This document shows, one piece after another, positions 44,257 to 53,619 of a stretch of DNA of 64,000 nt (the first letter of the stretch is position 1; each line of letters opens with the position of its first letter). A program made the position numbers and the translations under genes. Under the pieces are notes generated by a model. It had not been told where the DNA came from, did no database searches, and saw only the letters and a list, made by a program, of their open reading frames with translations. This DNA comes from Chryseobacterium sp. SSA4.19 (GTDB lineage: Bacteria; Bacteroidota; Bacteroidia; Flavobacteriales; Weeksellaceae). Where the stretch lies: assembly GCF_022601875.1 (NCBI RefSeq), contig NZ_JAKVIP010000005.1:42855-106854 (forward strand), given 5' to 3'.

Positions 44257-44416
44257 AATAACAATATTTTATGTGGTACGCTAAAGTTCAAAAATGATGC
44301 CCGAAATTTCCGTTATGCTTTTTGATATCCTTATCACAATTTTTTAATTAAAAACTGATTTTAAAGACATCCTGATATTGCGTTTATCAACTCATAAAGT
44401 GTAATATTGTTAATTT

Positions 44417-45151
44417 TTAAGAGAAAACTTTCAGGAAGTTGTCTTTGAAACTGCCGGACACTTCAATTTCTGTATCATCTGACAGAGTTGCTGTGCCGCT
44501 TTTATGGTAAGACTTTACAAAACCCGTGTTGATAATGTGAGACCGGTGAACCCTTACAAAAGGAGTTTCCAGCAGATCATCGAAATGTTTTAAAAACCTG
44601 CACACCATTTTCTTTGAACCATCCGTGAGATACACCTGCGTAAAGTTCCCGTCTGCCTGAAGCCTCAGAATATCTTCCGTTTTCACCACATCAAAACCTT
44701 GTAAAGTTGGGAGAATAAGTTGCTGTTTTTCAGGTTTTAATTTTAAATTTTCGAGGAGGATTTTATTCCGGTTAAGCTCTTCTTTTTTTTCAATACTTTC
44801 GGATACTTTATTAACGGCTGCGATGAGCTCCTGAATATCAATGGGTTTTAAAATGTAATAACTTGCCGATTTATTTAACGCCTGCAGAGAATACTGAGAA
44901 AATGCCGTAATGAAAATCGTTTCGTAAGAAAACTCTTTTGTCGCTTCCAGGACATCAAAAGCATTTCCGAAAGGCATTTCGACATCAAGAAAAACAAGCT
45001 GGGGCTGCTTTTCTGCAATCAGAGGAACCGCTTCTTTTATATTTTCCGCTTCACCTAAAATCTCAACCTGCGGGCAATATTTTTTGATATAATTCCTCAA
45101 AACATCTCTTGCAATAACTTCATCGTCTACGATTACAGCTTTTATTTTCAT
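44417..45151 (-). CDS. LytTR-family response regulator
   Basis: A 244-residue response regulator: receiver domain with D9, D10 and phospho-acceptor D56, followed by the LytTR DNA-binding domain (about 140-240; FVRVHRSHIINTGFVKSYHK). LytTR domains bind direct repeats about two helical turns apart. Three such repeats lie upstream of genes 47119, 49334 and 50144. It is 58 bp downstream of its kinase on the same strand. Confidence 0.92.
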   Translation of the reverse strand: MKIKAVIVDDEVIARDVLRNYIKKYCPQVEILGEAENIKEAVPLIAEKQPQLVFLDVEMPFGNAFDVLEATKEFSYETIFITAFSQYSLQALNKSASYYILKPIDIQELIAAVNKVSESIEKKEELNRNKILLENLKLKPEKQQLILPTLQGFDVVKTEDILRLQADGNFTQVYLTDGSKKMVCRFLKHFDDLLETPFVRVHRSHIINTGFVKSYHKSGTATLSDDTEIEVSGSFKDNFLKVFS

Positions 45152-45209
45152 ATCTTTTCAGGTTTTAAGTAGTAGATTTTTGATAAAAGGTTAAAGATTC
45201 ACTTTCACT

Positions 45210-46994
45210 TTATTTGTTCACCAATTTATAACTGATTTCAACAGACACACCCTGCATATCTTTCTTATCGGTGATTTTACATTGGATTTCCTGCTGATAC
45301 AAATCATTTAGTAAAGCAATTCTTTCTAATGTGTTTTTCATTCCGCGGCCTTCTCTGTTCTTCTGATGTTCGGTTTTTAATTTTTTGCTTTCCCCAATTC
45401 CTATTCCATTGTCTTCGATAGTAATTTTTAAATATTGATTTTGTTTTTCAAAGCTTAATTTCAAAAATCCTTTTGTGGTCCTGTACCGAAGTCCGTGCCA
45501 GATCGCATTTTCGAGAAACGGCTGAACCAACATTCCCGGAACTTTAAGACTGTGGGTATTCAGACTTTCATCAACATCAATTTCGTAGTCAAATTTGTCA
45601 GCGAAACGCGTTTTTTCTAAGGCTAAATAATTCTGAAGCAAATCCAGTTCCTGCTGAAACGGAATAAAATCTTCAGTAGAATTTTCCATCACGCCACGCA
45701 TTAATTTTGAAAATTTGGTTAAATACTGGTTGGCTTCCAGTTCGTTATTGGTTGCAATAAAATGGTTTACACTGTTCAGGCTGTTAAAAATAAAATGCGG
45801 ATTCATCTCGCGGCGGAGCGATTGCAATGCGATTTTTTTATTTTTAATCTGAACTTTTTTTAAGGTTCTGAAAATGAAAATTATTAAGCCAATTAAAATA
45901 ATCAATGCAAAAATTAAACTGTAATTAAAGAGATTTTTCTTGCGGATCAATTCGTCTTTTAATTTTTTTTCCTGTTCCAGCTGAGCAATTCTCTGTTCCG
46001 TATCTTCAAGAATTTTATTATCAATCAAACTTTTGTCTTTCGAAACCAGATCCGGCAACTTCCCGAGAAAATCACGGTATAACTGAACGGATGCATTTGT
46101 ATTTCCTGAAACATTATACAAACTGTCCAGTTTTTTTACACTTTTCTGTGCTTCCAAGGTATGCCCTTTATCCAAAGCAATTCCGTAAGATTTCTTTAAT
46201 AAATTAATTGCTTCCTGCGGATCATTTTTCTTGATATAAATATCTGCCAGTTCCCGGATCTGCTCCACTTCTTTCTGAGAATTTCCTTTTACAAAATCCT
46301 CTTTCAAAACTGTTTTTTTCGCTTCAATCGCTTTGTCGAATTTTTTATTTTCAACATAAAAATCAGTTAATTTCTGATTGATTTCCAGCGCTTGCTGAGG
46401 TGCTTCTTTTTTAGAAATTTTGTAAGCATCATTAAGGTTTTTTTCTGCCCTCGGAATATCTTTCTGCTGAATATTTACATCCGCCATCTGGCTGTAACTC
46501 GCTGCCAAATCGCCATTATTTTTTTCATTTTCATTGAGCTGAATATTGCTTAAAATCGCGTCTTCTTTAACCGAGGAAGAATTTGTAGAAAGTCTTGTGA
46601 CATCATTTGAATTAACGGCTTTGCTTTTAGGCAGACTTACTTCCGCTGCTCTGCTGTAATTGTTGATGGCCGGCGTAATTTTATTCTGCTTTTCCTGAGA
46701 TTGCGCTAATTTTCTGCTTACTTTTTCAATATTCGGTTTATCATTTAATTTCTCGTAAATATTTTTTGCTTTGCTGTAATATTCTTCACTTTTCTGAAAA
46801 TTCCCATCGTTGAAAAAAGTTTCCCCGATATTGTAGTAAGAATCCGCCTGCAATGCTTCATCTTTTGAATCGAATGCTTTTTGCAGTTTTTTACTTTGAA
46901 CCTTAATTTCCGACGCCGCATTTACTGTCTGAGAAAATACAATATTCCCAAACATCATTAATAAGAAGATCGTAAAAAACCGAAACATTTTCAT
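45210..46994 (-). CDS. LytS-type sensor histidine kinase with TPR sensor region
   Basis: A 594-residue kinase: signal segment, periplasmic TPR-like helical repeats (about 25-330), a coiled coil, one membrane helix (about 352-372), then the LytS-type kinase core. The phospho-accepting His is in EMNPHFIFNSLNS (about residue 398), the N-box is PFLENAIWHGL and the G-box GIGIGESKK. It partners the LytTR regulator. Its -7 box ends 4 nt before the ATG. Confidence 0.92.
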   Translation of the reverse strand: MKMFRFFTIFLLMMFGNIVFSQTVNAASEIKVQSKKLQKAFDSKDEALQADSYYNIGETFFNDGNFQKSEEYYSKAKNIYEKLNDKPNIEKVSRKLAQSQEKQNKITPAINNYSRAAEVSLPKSKAVNSNDVTRLSTNSSSVKEDAILSNIQLNENEKNNGDLAASYSQMADVNIQQKDIPRAEKNLNDAYKISKKEAPQQALEINQKLTDFYVENKKFDKAIEAKKTVLKEDFVKGNSQKEVEQIRELADIYIKKNDPQEAINLLKKSYGIALDKGHTLEAQKSVKKLDSLYNVSGNTNASVQLYRDFLGKLPDLVSKDKSLIDNKILEDTEQRIAQLEQEKKLKDELIRKKNLFNYSLIFALIILIGLIIFIFRTLKKVQIKNKKIALQSLRREMNPHFIFNSLNSVNHFIATNNELEANQYLTKFSKLMRGVMENSTEDFIPFQQELDLLQNYLALEKTRFADKFDYEIDVDESLNTHSLKVPGMLVQPFLENAIWHGLRYRTTKGFLKLSFEKQNQYLKITIEDNGIGIGESKKLKTEHQKNREGRGMKNTLERIALLNDLYQQEIQCKITDKKDMQGVSVEISYKLVNK

Positions 46995-46998
46995 AAAA

Positions 46999-47006
46999 CA
47001 AAGATA
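46999..47006 (-). promoter_or_regulatory. -7 box of the kinase gene, 4 nt from the ATG
   Basis: TATCTTTG on the minus strand; the 4-nt gap to the ATG suggests leaderless transcription. Confidence 0.6.
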
Positions 47007-47033
47007 TACATATATATAGTTTGTAGAAAACTA

Positions 47034-47100
47034 TTCACCAAGCCAAAATCGGCTTTTACCAAGTTTTCCCGATTCTGCTCAAATTATGAAGCTAAGTTTG
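47034..47100. promoter_or_regulatory. LytTR-type direct repeat and promoter of the first VWA gene
   Basis: TTCACCAAGCC (47034-47044) and TTTACCAAGTT (47055-47065) are 21 bp apart. A perfect -7 box TAAGTTTG lies at 47093-47100, 38 bp after the second repeat begins. The same design precedes genes 49334 and 50144. The site also faces the divergent kinase gene. Confidence 0.75.
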
Positions 47101-47118
47101 TGACCTAATTCAATAATT

Positions 47119-48504
47119 ATGAAAAATTTATCTGTTTTAAATAAAAGCACATGGGTTTGCTTTTTTGCCGTAACATTCATTTTCAATATTTCAAAAGGAC
47201 AACAAGGAGTTTCTACAGGTTCTGTTGCTCATACTGTAAGTAACGGACTTTCCAGCAGCAATGAAAGCGGATTTCTCAACGAAAACACCATTATTGTAGA
47301 AGATTTTATGAACTATCATAAACATCAGATCAGAATTCCGAAGAAGAATGAAGTCGCTTTAAGTATTGATTATGACAACGTGATTCTGAATTCAGATGAT
47401 ACATTTTTATTACAAATCGGATTGGACACACAAAATGTAACGAGCAGAGAAAATTCCAATAAAGTGAATGTTTCTGTGGTGATCGATAACAGCGGATCAA
47501 TGGGCGGCGGAAAACTGGAGAAAGTAAAAAAAGCACTTAAAGTTTTCGTAAAAGGATTACAACCTGATGATATGATTTCCATTATAAAATTTGACGACCA
47601 AGCCAATCTTGTTTTAAAATCATCAAAATTAAAAGATGTTGCAGAAAATTTAGACCGAATCATCGAAAGTATTTATCCTTCCGGATCTACCAATATCCAT
47701 TCGGGGATGATGATGGGATATTCTGAAGCACAAAAACACAATACAAAAGAATATAACAGCAAAGTGATTCTTCTGACCGACGGAATGACAAACTCCGGAA
47801 TCACCGATCCTGAAACGATCTTAAAGGAATCAAAAGAGTTTAATGACAAAGGAATCGACATCAGTACCATTGGAGTCGGACAACAACTGGATTTTGATTT
47901 ATTAAGAAAAATCGCAGCGTACGGAAGAGGTTCAAATTATTTCATCGGAGAAAACGAAACCGATATTCAAAAAACATTTAAAGATGAGCTGGAAAGTCTT
48001 CTTTACAATATCGGGAAAAAGCCAAAACTGACGATCAATATTCCACAAGGTATGAAAATCAAAAAATTCTATGGATATGAACCTCAGTATAATTCTGACC
48101 ATCAGGTAGAAGTTGAGCTTGAAAATCTTGATTGCGGACAGACCCAGATCTTCCTGATGGAAGTTGAAAAAAAGGAAACGGAAAACTCTAAGATTACAGC
48201 ATCTTTAACCTATGAAAAGAATGATGAAACAAAAAATATTTCGTCAAAAAGAGAATATGATGTATCAACAGAATCGACTCAAAAAGAACTGAAGAAAAAC
48301 TTTCAGATCGCAAAAATGACAACGGAACTTAAAAAAGCGGCAAAAGATTTTTCACAGGCTGATATGGAAAACACTAAAAAGTCAATGCAAAACATTATCG
48401 ATTATTACCAGTCTTTCTGCGATAAAAACGATGAAGACCTGAAAAGAGTTTACGATATCGCTTTACAATATGCTCCAAAGAAAAATCCTCAATATTATTA
48501 TTAA
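47119..48504 (+). CDS. VWA-domain secreted protein 1
   Basis: The 461-residue protein has a signal peptide (ending at about SKGQ), a VWA domain with the metal-ion-dependent adhesion motif IDNSGSM (about 122-128) and LLTDGMTNSG (about 220-229), and a C-terminal beta/helical domain. It is probably periplasmic or attached to the outer membrane. It is the gene nearest to the kinase and carries one of the three shared operators. Confidence 0.88.
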   Translation: MKNLSVLNKSTWVCFFAVTFIFNISKGQQGVSTGSVAHTVSNGLSSSNESGFLNENTIIVEDFMNYHKHQIRIPKKNEVALSIDYDNVILNSDDTFLLQIGLDTQNVTSRENSNKVNVSVVIDNSGSMGGGKLEKVKKALKVFVKGLQPDDMISIIKFDDQANLVLKSSKLKDVAENLDRIIESIYPSGSTNIHSGMMMGYSEAQKHNTKEYNSKVILLTDGMTNSGITDPETILKESKEFNDKGIDISTIGVGQQLDFDLLRKIAAYGRGSNYFIGENETDIQKTFKDELESLLYNIGKKPKLTINIPQGMKIKKFYGYEPQYNSDHQVEVELENLDCGQTQIFLMEVEKKETENSKITASLTYEKNDETKNISSKREYDVSTESTQKELKKNFQIAKMTTELKKAAKDFSQADMENTKKSMQNIIDYYQSFCDKNDEDLKRVYDIALQYAPKKNPQYYY

Positions 48505-48512
48505 ACTCGTTA

Positions 48513-48539
48513 AGGCAGCTTCCAGACTGTCTTTTTTTT
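48513..48539 (+). terminator. Terminator of the first VWA gene
   Basis: AGGCAG and CTGTCT pair around an 8-nt loop with one G-T wobble; eight T follow. Confidence 0.65.
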
Positions 48540-48595
48540 GCGATTTACATCACGAATCATATATAAACATTTCGTAAACTAAGAATTGAAATACT

Positions 48596-48630
48596 GTTAA
48601 CAATCAACAGGTTAACAATGGCTACATTTA
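48596..48630 (+). promoter_or_regulatory. Direct repeat and -7-like box before a small lipoprotein gene
   Basis: GTTAACAAT occurs at 48596-48604 and 48611-48619, 15 bp apart. A near-consensus TACATTTA box is at 48623-48630. Confidence 0.35.
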
Positions 48631-48646
48631 CTAAACAGATATAACT

Positions 48647-49000
48647 ATGAAAAAACATCTTTACTTTTTCCTGCTTCCTGCGTTATTGCTGCAAAACTGC
48701 TCTTTTCTGGAACAAAGTGATTTCATCGAAACAAAAATTATTTCAAGCACGCTGAATGAAAAAATCATTTACCGATATTATCAGACGGAAGTCGGGCATT
48801 ATAAGGTCGATTTTTATTCTGTCCACCGGTCAGATTCCACCAAATTGTTTGAACATACCATTGACAATGACCTTTTAACAGCAAATACCTATACGATTTC
48901 AGAAAATGAGAACGGACTGATTATAAAAACAAAATTATTCTGTGGAGAGAAAAAGCTCACTACCCAAAACGGCAGATCCATTACTCTTACTGATAGATAG
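48647..49000 (+). CDS. Small putative lipoprotein
   Basis: A 117-residue protein with a hydrophobic start and Cys (LLLQNC at about 13-18); the lipobox is weak because of Asn before Cys. The rest is beta-rich, with no family recognised. It lies between two genes of the LytTR regulon but has no copy of the operator. Confidence 0.6.
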   Translation: MKKHLYFFLLPALLLQNCSFLEQSDFIETKIISSTLNEKIIYRYYQTEVGHYKVDFYSVHRSDSTKLFEHTIDNDLLTANTYTISENENGLIIKTKLFCGEKKLTTQNGRSITLTDR

Positions 49001-49236
49001 AATAATTTCAGAATTTTTTTATCTGAAGCTTGATCCCGCTTTCCATTACAATCTTTTTTTTCAAAAAAGGATTTTCATTGCAATCGGGGCTAAGGGTTTC
49101 TATCAGCATTTTAAATATCCGGTAATATCTATACAACTTGTCATGCTAAGAAAGGTTATATATTATGTAATAATCCGCTATTAGATTCTTAAAGAATGAC
49201 AAACGTAGCTGAAATGAAATTTTACTAAAAGCCAAA

Positions 49237-49302
49237 CTCACCAAGTCAAACTTCCCATTCACCAAGTCTGGGACTTTTCATTTTCAAATCCTGGTAATTT
49301 TA
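49237..49302 (+). promoter_or_regulatory. LytTR-type direct repeat and promoter of the SIMPL gene
   Basis: CTCACCAAGTC (49237-49247) and TTCACCAAGTC (49258-49268), 21 bp apart. The -7-like box TAATTTTA starts 37 bp after the second repeat begins (49295). Confidence 0.75.
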
Positions 49303-49333
49303 CAGTAGAAGTTTAAAATTAAAACAGGAAATT

Positions 49334-50008
49334 ATGAAACTGAAACATTTTTTATTGATCGGACTGCTGACATTTGGAAGTCTGATTAACGCACAGGAAA
49401 CTAAAAAGAATTTTATCGAAGTAACAGGAGTTGCAGAAATGGAAGTCGAACCGGATGAAATTATCTTTAACGTCGGCATTAAAGGTGACAACAAGAACGA
49501 TCTTGTCAATAATGAGAAAAAACTGTTTGACCTGCTGAAAAACGGCGGTGTGAAAAATGAAGACATCAAATTCAAATCGATGTATCAGAACATGTACTCT
49601 AAAACAAAAGTTTTCACGAAAAGCTTCCAATTTAAAGTAACTAAAAATACGGATATGGGAAGCTTGTTTGAAAATCTTAACCAGAAATGGGTAAGCAATA
49701 TCAATATTGCAGAGATTAAAAATACAAAAATCGCAGATTTCAGAAAAATCGTCAAGATCAATGCTTTGAAAGCAGCTAAGGAAAAAGCCGATTACCTGAT
49801 GGAAAGCATCGGTAAAAAGACCGGAACTCCGCTTGAAATTACAGAAATTGAAGATTACACAAGTGATATGATCGTTCCGATGGCATACAGAAGCAAAGTT
49901 GCCAATGTTCAGATGGAAGCGGCGGATACCAATGTAGATTATTCGTTTGATAACATTGAAAACATCAAGCTGAAATACAGCATCAAAACAAAATACGAAA
50001 TTCTTTAA
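49334..50008 (+). CDS. SIMPL/DUF541-domain secreted protein
   Basis: The 224-residue protein has a signal peptide and the SIMPL domain: IEVTGVAEMEVEPDEIIFNVGIKG (split over about 28-51) and KAAKEKADYLMESIGKKTG later. Members are periplasmic or envelope proteins, some linked to stress. It has one of the three shared operators, and a terminator follows. Confidence 0.88.
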   Translation: MKLKHFLLIGLLTFGSLINAQETKKNFIEVTGVAEMEVEPDEIIFNVGIKGDNKNDLVNNEKKLFDLLKNGGVKNEDIKFKSMYQNMYSKTKVFTKSFQFKVTKNTDMGSLFENLNQKWVSNINIAEIKNTKIADFRKIVKINALKAAKEKADYLMESIGKKTGTPLEITEIEDYTSDMIVPMAYRSKVANVQMEAADTNVDYSFDNIENIKLKYSIKTKYEIL

Positions 50009-50017
50009 AATAAATAG

Positions 50018-50045
50018 AGACAGTCTGAAACGGCTGTCTTTTTTT
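50018..50045 (+). terminator. Terminator of the SIMPL gene
   Basis: AGACAGTC pairs with GGCTGTCT around TGAAAC (one T-G wobble); seven T follow. Confidence 0.8.
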
Positions 50046-50055
50046 ATTGAAAATG

Positions 50056-50121
50056 TTCACCAATTGAAAGTCTGTTTTCACCAAGTCTCCAAAAAACGGC
50101 TTCCCGTAAGGCGTAATTTTA
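50056..50121 (+). promoter_or_regulatory. LytTR-type direct repeat and promoter of the MuiA-VWA operon
   Basis: TTCACCAATTG (50056-50066) and TTCACCAAGTC (50077-50087), 21 bp apart, with the -7-like box TAATTTTA 37 bp after the second repeat begins (50114). Confidence 0.72.
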
Positions 50122-50143
50122 TTTCAGGAAAAATAAATAAACT

Positions 50144-51739
50144 ATGAAATATTTTTTAATATGTCTTCTATGCTCTGTTTCGATGTTCCAGGCACAGGAA
50201 ATAAAGAAAGAGATTGATGTAAAGCAAGCCACTGTATTTTTGCAAGGAGCCAAAGTTTTCGGAAGTACAAACGTCAGTCTTAAAAAAGGAAAAAATACGG
50301 TACGAATTACCAATCTCCCGAATGATCTCGATGAGAATACGTATAAAATAAATCTTGAAAAGACGACTACCCTTCTTTCCATTACTCCACAAACATCTGT
50401 TTTAAAAACTGGTGAATTGTCTGAAAGTGATAAAATACTTGAGCTTGAAAGAAAGAAAATTCAAAGACAAGCAGATCTGCTGAGCATTAAAATTAATACT
50501 CTTGAAGGCGAAAAAAAGATCATTAATGATAACCTGAAAATCTCTGCCAACGACAGGCAAACTCCCCAAAAGCAGCTCATTAAGCTTACCGGATTTTACA
50601 GGAAACGAATGCTCGACATAGACAATCAGGTTTTTCTTCTGAATGAGCAGAGAAGTGTTTTCGATGAAGATATTACGAAGATCAACCAAAAATTTGCAGA
50701 AAATCAACCTCATCAAAATACAAATACCAAAGAACTTGTGCTGGAAATCTTAGCGGAAAATGAAATTAATTTAAATCTTGGTATAAGCTACGTTGTTGCC
50801 AATGCAGGATGGGTTCCGTCTTATGATCTGAGAGCTGAAAATGTAAAAAATCCTTTGGAAATTGTTTACAAAGGAAAAATTTATCAGAAAACCGGACAGG
50901 ACTGGAACAATATAAAGCTGTTTGTTTCCACATACAGGCCTTCGTATAATCAAAACAGACCGATTTTGTTGCCGCTGTATGTTGCAGAATATATACCGTA
51001 CAATTCACAGGCAGAAACAAGAAATTATCAGCGGAAAGAATCTTCTGCGAAAATAAATTCCTACCAAATGAGAGATGAAGCTGCTGAACCTGGCCAAATT
51101 CCGGTTGCAATAATTACTGAAAGCCAGATGAATATTTTGTATGAACTGAAATACAGCCAGAACATCATGAGCCAGGAAAAAGAACAGTATGTAATTCTGG
51201 ACAAAAAACAGATCGATGCAACGTATAAATATCATACAGTTCCCAAGCTCAGCAATCAGGTTTTTCTGATGGCATTTGTTAAAAAATGGCAGAATCTTAA
51301 TCTGATTTCAGGAGAAGCCAATATTTATTTTGAAGATAATTACATCGGCAAAACTACCATCACCAGCAATTATATAAAAGATGAATTCCCGATTTCTCTT
51401 GGAGTGGATGAAAGAATTGTGGTAAAAAGAACAAAACTAGAGGACAAAACATCCCGTAAAAACTACAATTCTAATATATGGGAAACAGAAAAATATCAGA
51501 TCAACATCAGAAATAATACGAAAGAAAGTATCGATCTGGAAATTCTCGACCAAACGCCGATCAGTGAGAATTCTAAAATTGCAATAAAAGCTACGGAAAT
51601 CAATGATGGAAATTATGATGAAATAACAGGAAGTATTCTATGGAACAGAACAATAGGCAGCGGAGGTTCTGAAAAAATAAATTTCTCCTACGAAATAAAA
51701 TATCCGAAGGACCTACAGATACAATATTACAGCAGATAA
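50144..51739 (+). CDS. MuiA-like mucoidy inhibitor family protein (DUF4139/DUF4140)
   Basis: The 531-residue secreted protein has a signal peptide, the DUF4140 start KQATVFLQGAKVFGSTNV (about 27-44), a coiled coil (about 90-175), and the DUF4139 beta domain (about 205-530; YVVANAGWVPSYDLRAENV). The family name comes from a mucoidy inhibitor; the biochemical role is unknown. It is co-transcribed with the VWA protein 2 gene, 17 bp downstream. Confidence 0.85.
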   Translation: MKYFLICLLCSVSMFQAQEIKKEIDVKQATVFLQGAKVFGSTNVSLKKGKNTVRITNLPNDLDENTYKINLEKTTTLLSITPQTSVLKTGELSESDKILELERKKIQRQADLLSIKINTLEGEKKIINDNLKISANDRQTPQKQLIKLTGFYRKRMLDIDNQVFLLNEQRSVFDEDITKINQKFAENQPHQNTNTKELVLEILAENEINLNLGISYVVANAGWVPSYDLRAENVKNPLEIVYKGKIYQKTGQDWNNIKLFVSTYRPSYNQNRPILLPLYVAEYIPYNSQAETRNYQRKESSAKINSYQMRDEAAEPGQIPVAIITESQMNILYELKYSQNIMSQEKEQYVILDKKQIDATYKYHTVPKLSNQVFLMAFVKKWQNLNLISGEANIYFEDNYIGKTTITSNYIKDEFPISLGVDERIVVKRTKLEDKTSRKNYNSNIWETEKYQINIRNNTKESIDLEILDQTPISENSKIAIKATEINDGNYDEITGSILWNRTIGSGGSEKINFSYEIKYPKDLQIQYYSR

Positions 51740-51756
51740 TTTTAAAAAATACCCTA

Positions 51757-52941
51757 ATGAACACAAAAATTGTAACACTCGTATTAGGCACGGCTTTTTT
51801 AACCGCCAATGTATCAAATCTAAGTTGTGAAGATAAAGCCATCCACAGAAAAGAACCTAAAAGTCTTATTCAGACCAAGCCTTCCGATCATCTTTTGAAA
51901 GAGAATAAAATTCAGGTTGCGCTTTTGCTTGACACGTCAAACAGTATGGACGGATTGATTGATCAGGCAAAATCAAGACTCTGGAATATTGTAAATACAT
52001 TAACCACATTAAAGTATAACGGAAAAGCTCCGCAAGTAGAAATTGCTTTGTATGAATACGGAAATGATGGACTGAGGGATGAAAATTACATACGACAGGT
52101 TGCGCCGCTGACTCAGAATCTTGATCTGATTTCGGAAAAGCTGTTTGCATTGAGAACCAATGGCGGAAGTGAATATTGCGGAGCGGTCATTCGTGATGCT
52201 TCCACTAATCTAAACTGGGACGGAAATGAGAAAAGTATGAAATTGATCTATATTGCAGGAAATGAACCTTTTAATCAGGGAAGATTTAATTATAAAGAAG
52301 TTATTTCCAATGCAAAAAAGAAAAACATTTATACCAATACCATTTTTTGCGGAAGCCGTGATGAAGGAATCGAGATGCTCTGGCAAAACGGAGCATCTTT
52401 GGGCGATGGAAAATATTTCAACATCGATAGTGACAGAAAGGTAATTTATATTGAAACACCTTATGATGTAAGAATTTCGGAATGCAATACAAAGCTGAAC
52501 GATACTTACATTTATTACGGAACCCGTGGCTCGGAATTTAAAAATAAACAGGTCGCTCAGGATAAAAATGCGGAAATCCAATCCGTTTCTAATGCAGTGG
52601 AAAGAACGGTAGCAAAGTCGAAGAAAAATGCTTACAAAAATGACCATTGGGATTTGGTGGACCGGGCTGAAAAAGATGCCAATTTTTTGTCAACCGTAAA
52701 AGCAGAAGAGCTTCCTTCAGAACTGAAAGGAAAAAGCAAAGAGGAAATTAAAAAAGCTATTGCCCAAAAATCTGCCGAGCGAGATAAAATTCAGAAAGAA
52801 ATTGAAGTACTGTCTAAAAAACGCCAGTCTTTCATTGATGCTGAAATGAAAAAACGCGGAGGTTCTGACTCTGACGACCTTGGAAAAGCCATTGAAAAAT
52901 CAGTTCTCGAACTGGCTAAGAAAAACGGATACCGTTCGTAA
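51757..52941 (+). CDS. VWA-domain secreted protein 2
   Basis: The 394-residue protein has a signal peptide with a Cys at about residue 24 (NLSC), so it may be a lipoprotein. A VWA domain follows with LLDTSNSMDGL (about 56-66), and a coiled coil ends it (about 320-380). It ends the MuiA operon, and a terminator follows. It probably acts with MuiA in the envelope. Confidence 0.82.
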   Translation: MNTKIVTLVLGTAFLTANVSNLSCEDKAIHRKEPKSLIQTKPSDHLLKENKIQVALLLDTSNSMDGLIDQAKSRLWNIVNTLTTLKYNGKAPQVEIALYEYGNDGLRDENYIRQVAPLTQNLDLISEKLFALRTNGGSEYCGAVIRDASTNLNWDGNEKSMKLIYIAGNEPFNQGRFNYKEVISNAKKKNIYTNTIFCGSRDEGIEMLWQNGASLGDGKYFNIDSDRKVIYIETPYDVRISECNTKLNDTYIYYGTRGSEFKNKQVAQDKNAEIQSVSNAVERTVAKSKKNAYKNDHWDLVDRAEKDANFLSTVKAEELPSELKGKSKEEIKKAIAQKSAERDKIQKEIEVLSKKRQSFIDAEMKKRGGSDSDDLGKAIEKSVLELAKKNGYRS

Positions 52942-53005
52942 TTGTTAGAAATTTTGATTGGTGATCTATAAAAACTATAACCAAGAAAATCTTTAATACT
53001 TTGTT

Positions 53006-53037
53006 AAGCTGCAGGTTCTTTCCGGAATTGCAGCTTT
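53006..53037 (+). terminator. Terminator of the MuiA-VWA operon
   Basis: AAGCTGCA pairs with TGCAGCTT around a 15-nt loop; T residues follow. Confidence 0.75.
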
Positions 53038-53143
53038 TTAGTTTATCAAGCGCATAAGAATTACTTTTTCCTATTTTTTCGAATAACGTATTGGTTTAAT
53101 TTTTGTTTTACCGTAACACCAAACCACGATAAAATATAACGAT

Positions 53144-53524
53144 ATGATCACGATTATTCCAGAAGCTCCGGAGAATGTTGCTGCTTTTAATGCAACAGGA
53201 GAAATAACCAAAGAAGATTTTGAAAACCTTGTCATCCCTCATGTAAAACAGAAGGTTGAGCAATATAATGAGCTTAATTATTTATTATACCTTGATACAG
53301 ACCTGGATAATTTTACGATGGGAGCATGGCTGCAGGATATATTTTTAGGATTAAAAAATCTAACTAAATGGAACAGGGCTGCCATCGTTACCGATAAGGA
53401 AGGCGTGCAGAACTTTACTGATATTTTCAGTGTTCTGATGCCGGGTGAATTCAAATCTTTCCCTAAAGAAAACCTTTATAATGCTTTATACTGGTGCAAA
53501 AATGGGGATGAAGTAGAAGCTTAG
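53144..53524 (+). CDS. STAS/SpoIIAA-like protein
   Basis: The 126-residue protein has ENVAAFNATGEITKEDFENLVIPHV at the start and LNYLLYLDTDLDNFT in the middle. These fit the SpoIIAA-like (DUF3478) family with a STAS-type fold. It has no signal. The function is unknown; members are sometimes linked to membrane potential or stress. Confidence 0.78.
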   Translation: MITIIPEAPENVAAFNATGEITKEDFENLVIPHVKQKVEQYNELNYLLYLDTDLDNFTMGAWLQDIFLGLKNLTKWNRAAIVTDKEGVQNFTDIFSVLMPGEFKSFPKENLYNALYWCKNGDEVEA

Positions 53525-53585
53525 TTGCTGATTTGAACTCTATCTTTTAACTTTTATTATTAAAGTTGTCACGTATACGTAATTA

Positions 53586-53618
53586 AGAAGCGGCGTGTTC
53601 AGAGAACCCGCCGCTTCT
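53586..53618. terminator. Hairpin between convergent genes
   Basis: A 10-bp stem (AGAAGCGGCG with CGCCGCTTCT) with a 13-nt loop. It lies between the STAS gene and the convergent MFS gene; no T-run on either side. Confidence 0.6.
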
Positions 53619-53619
53619 G

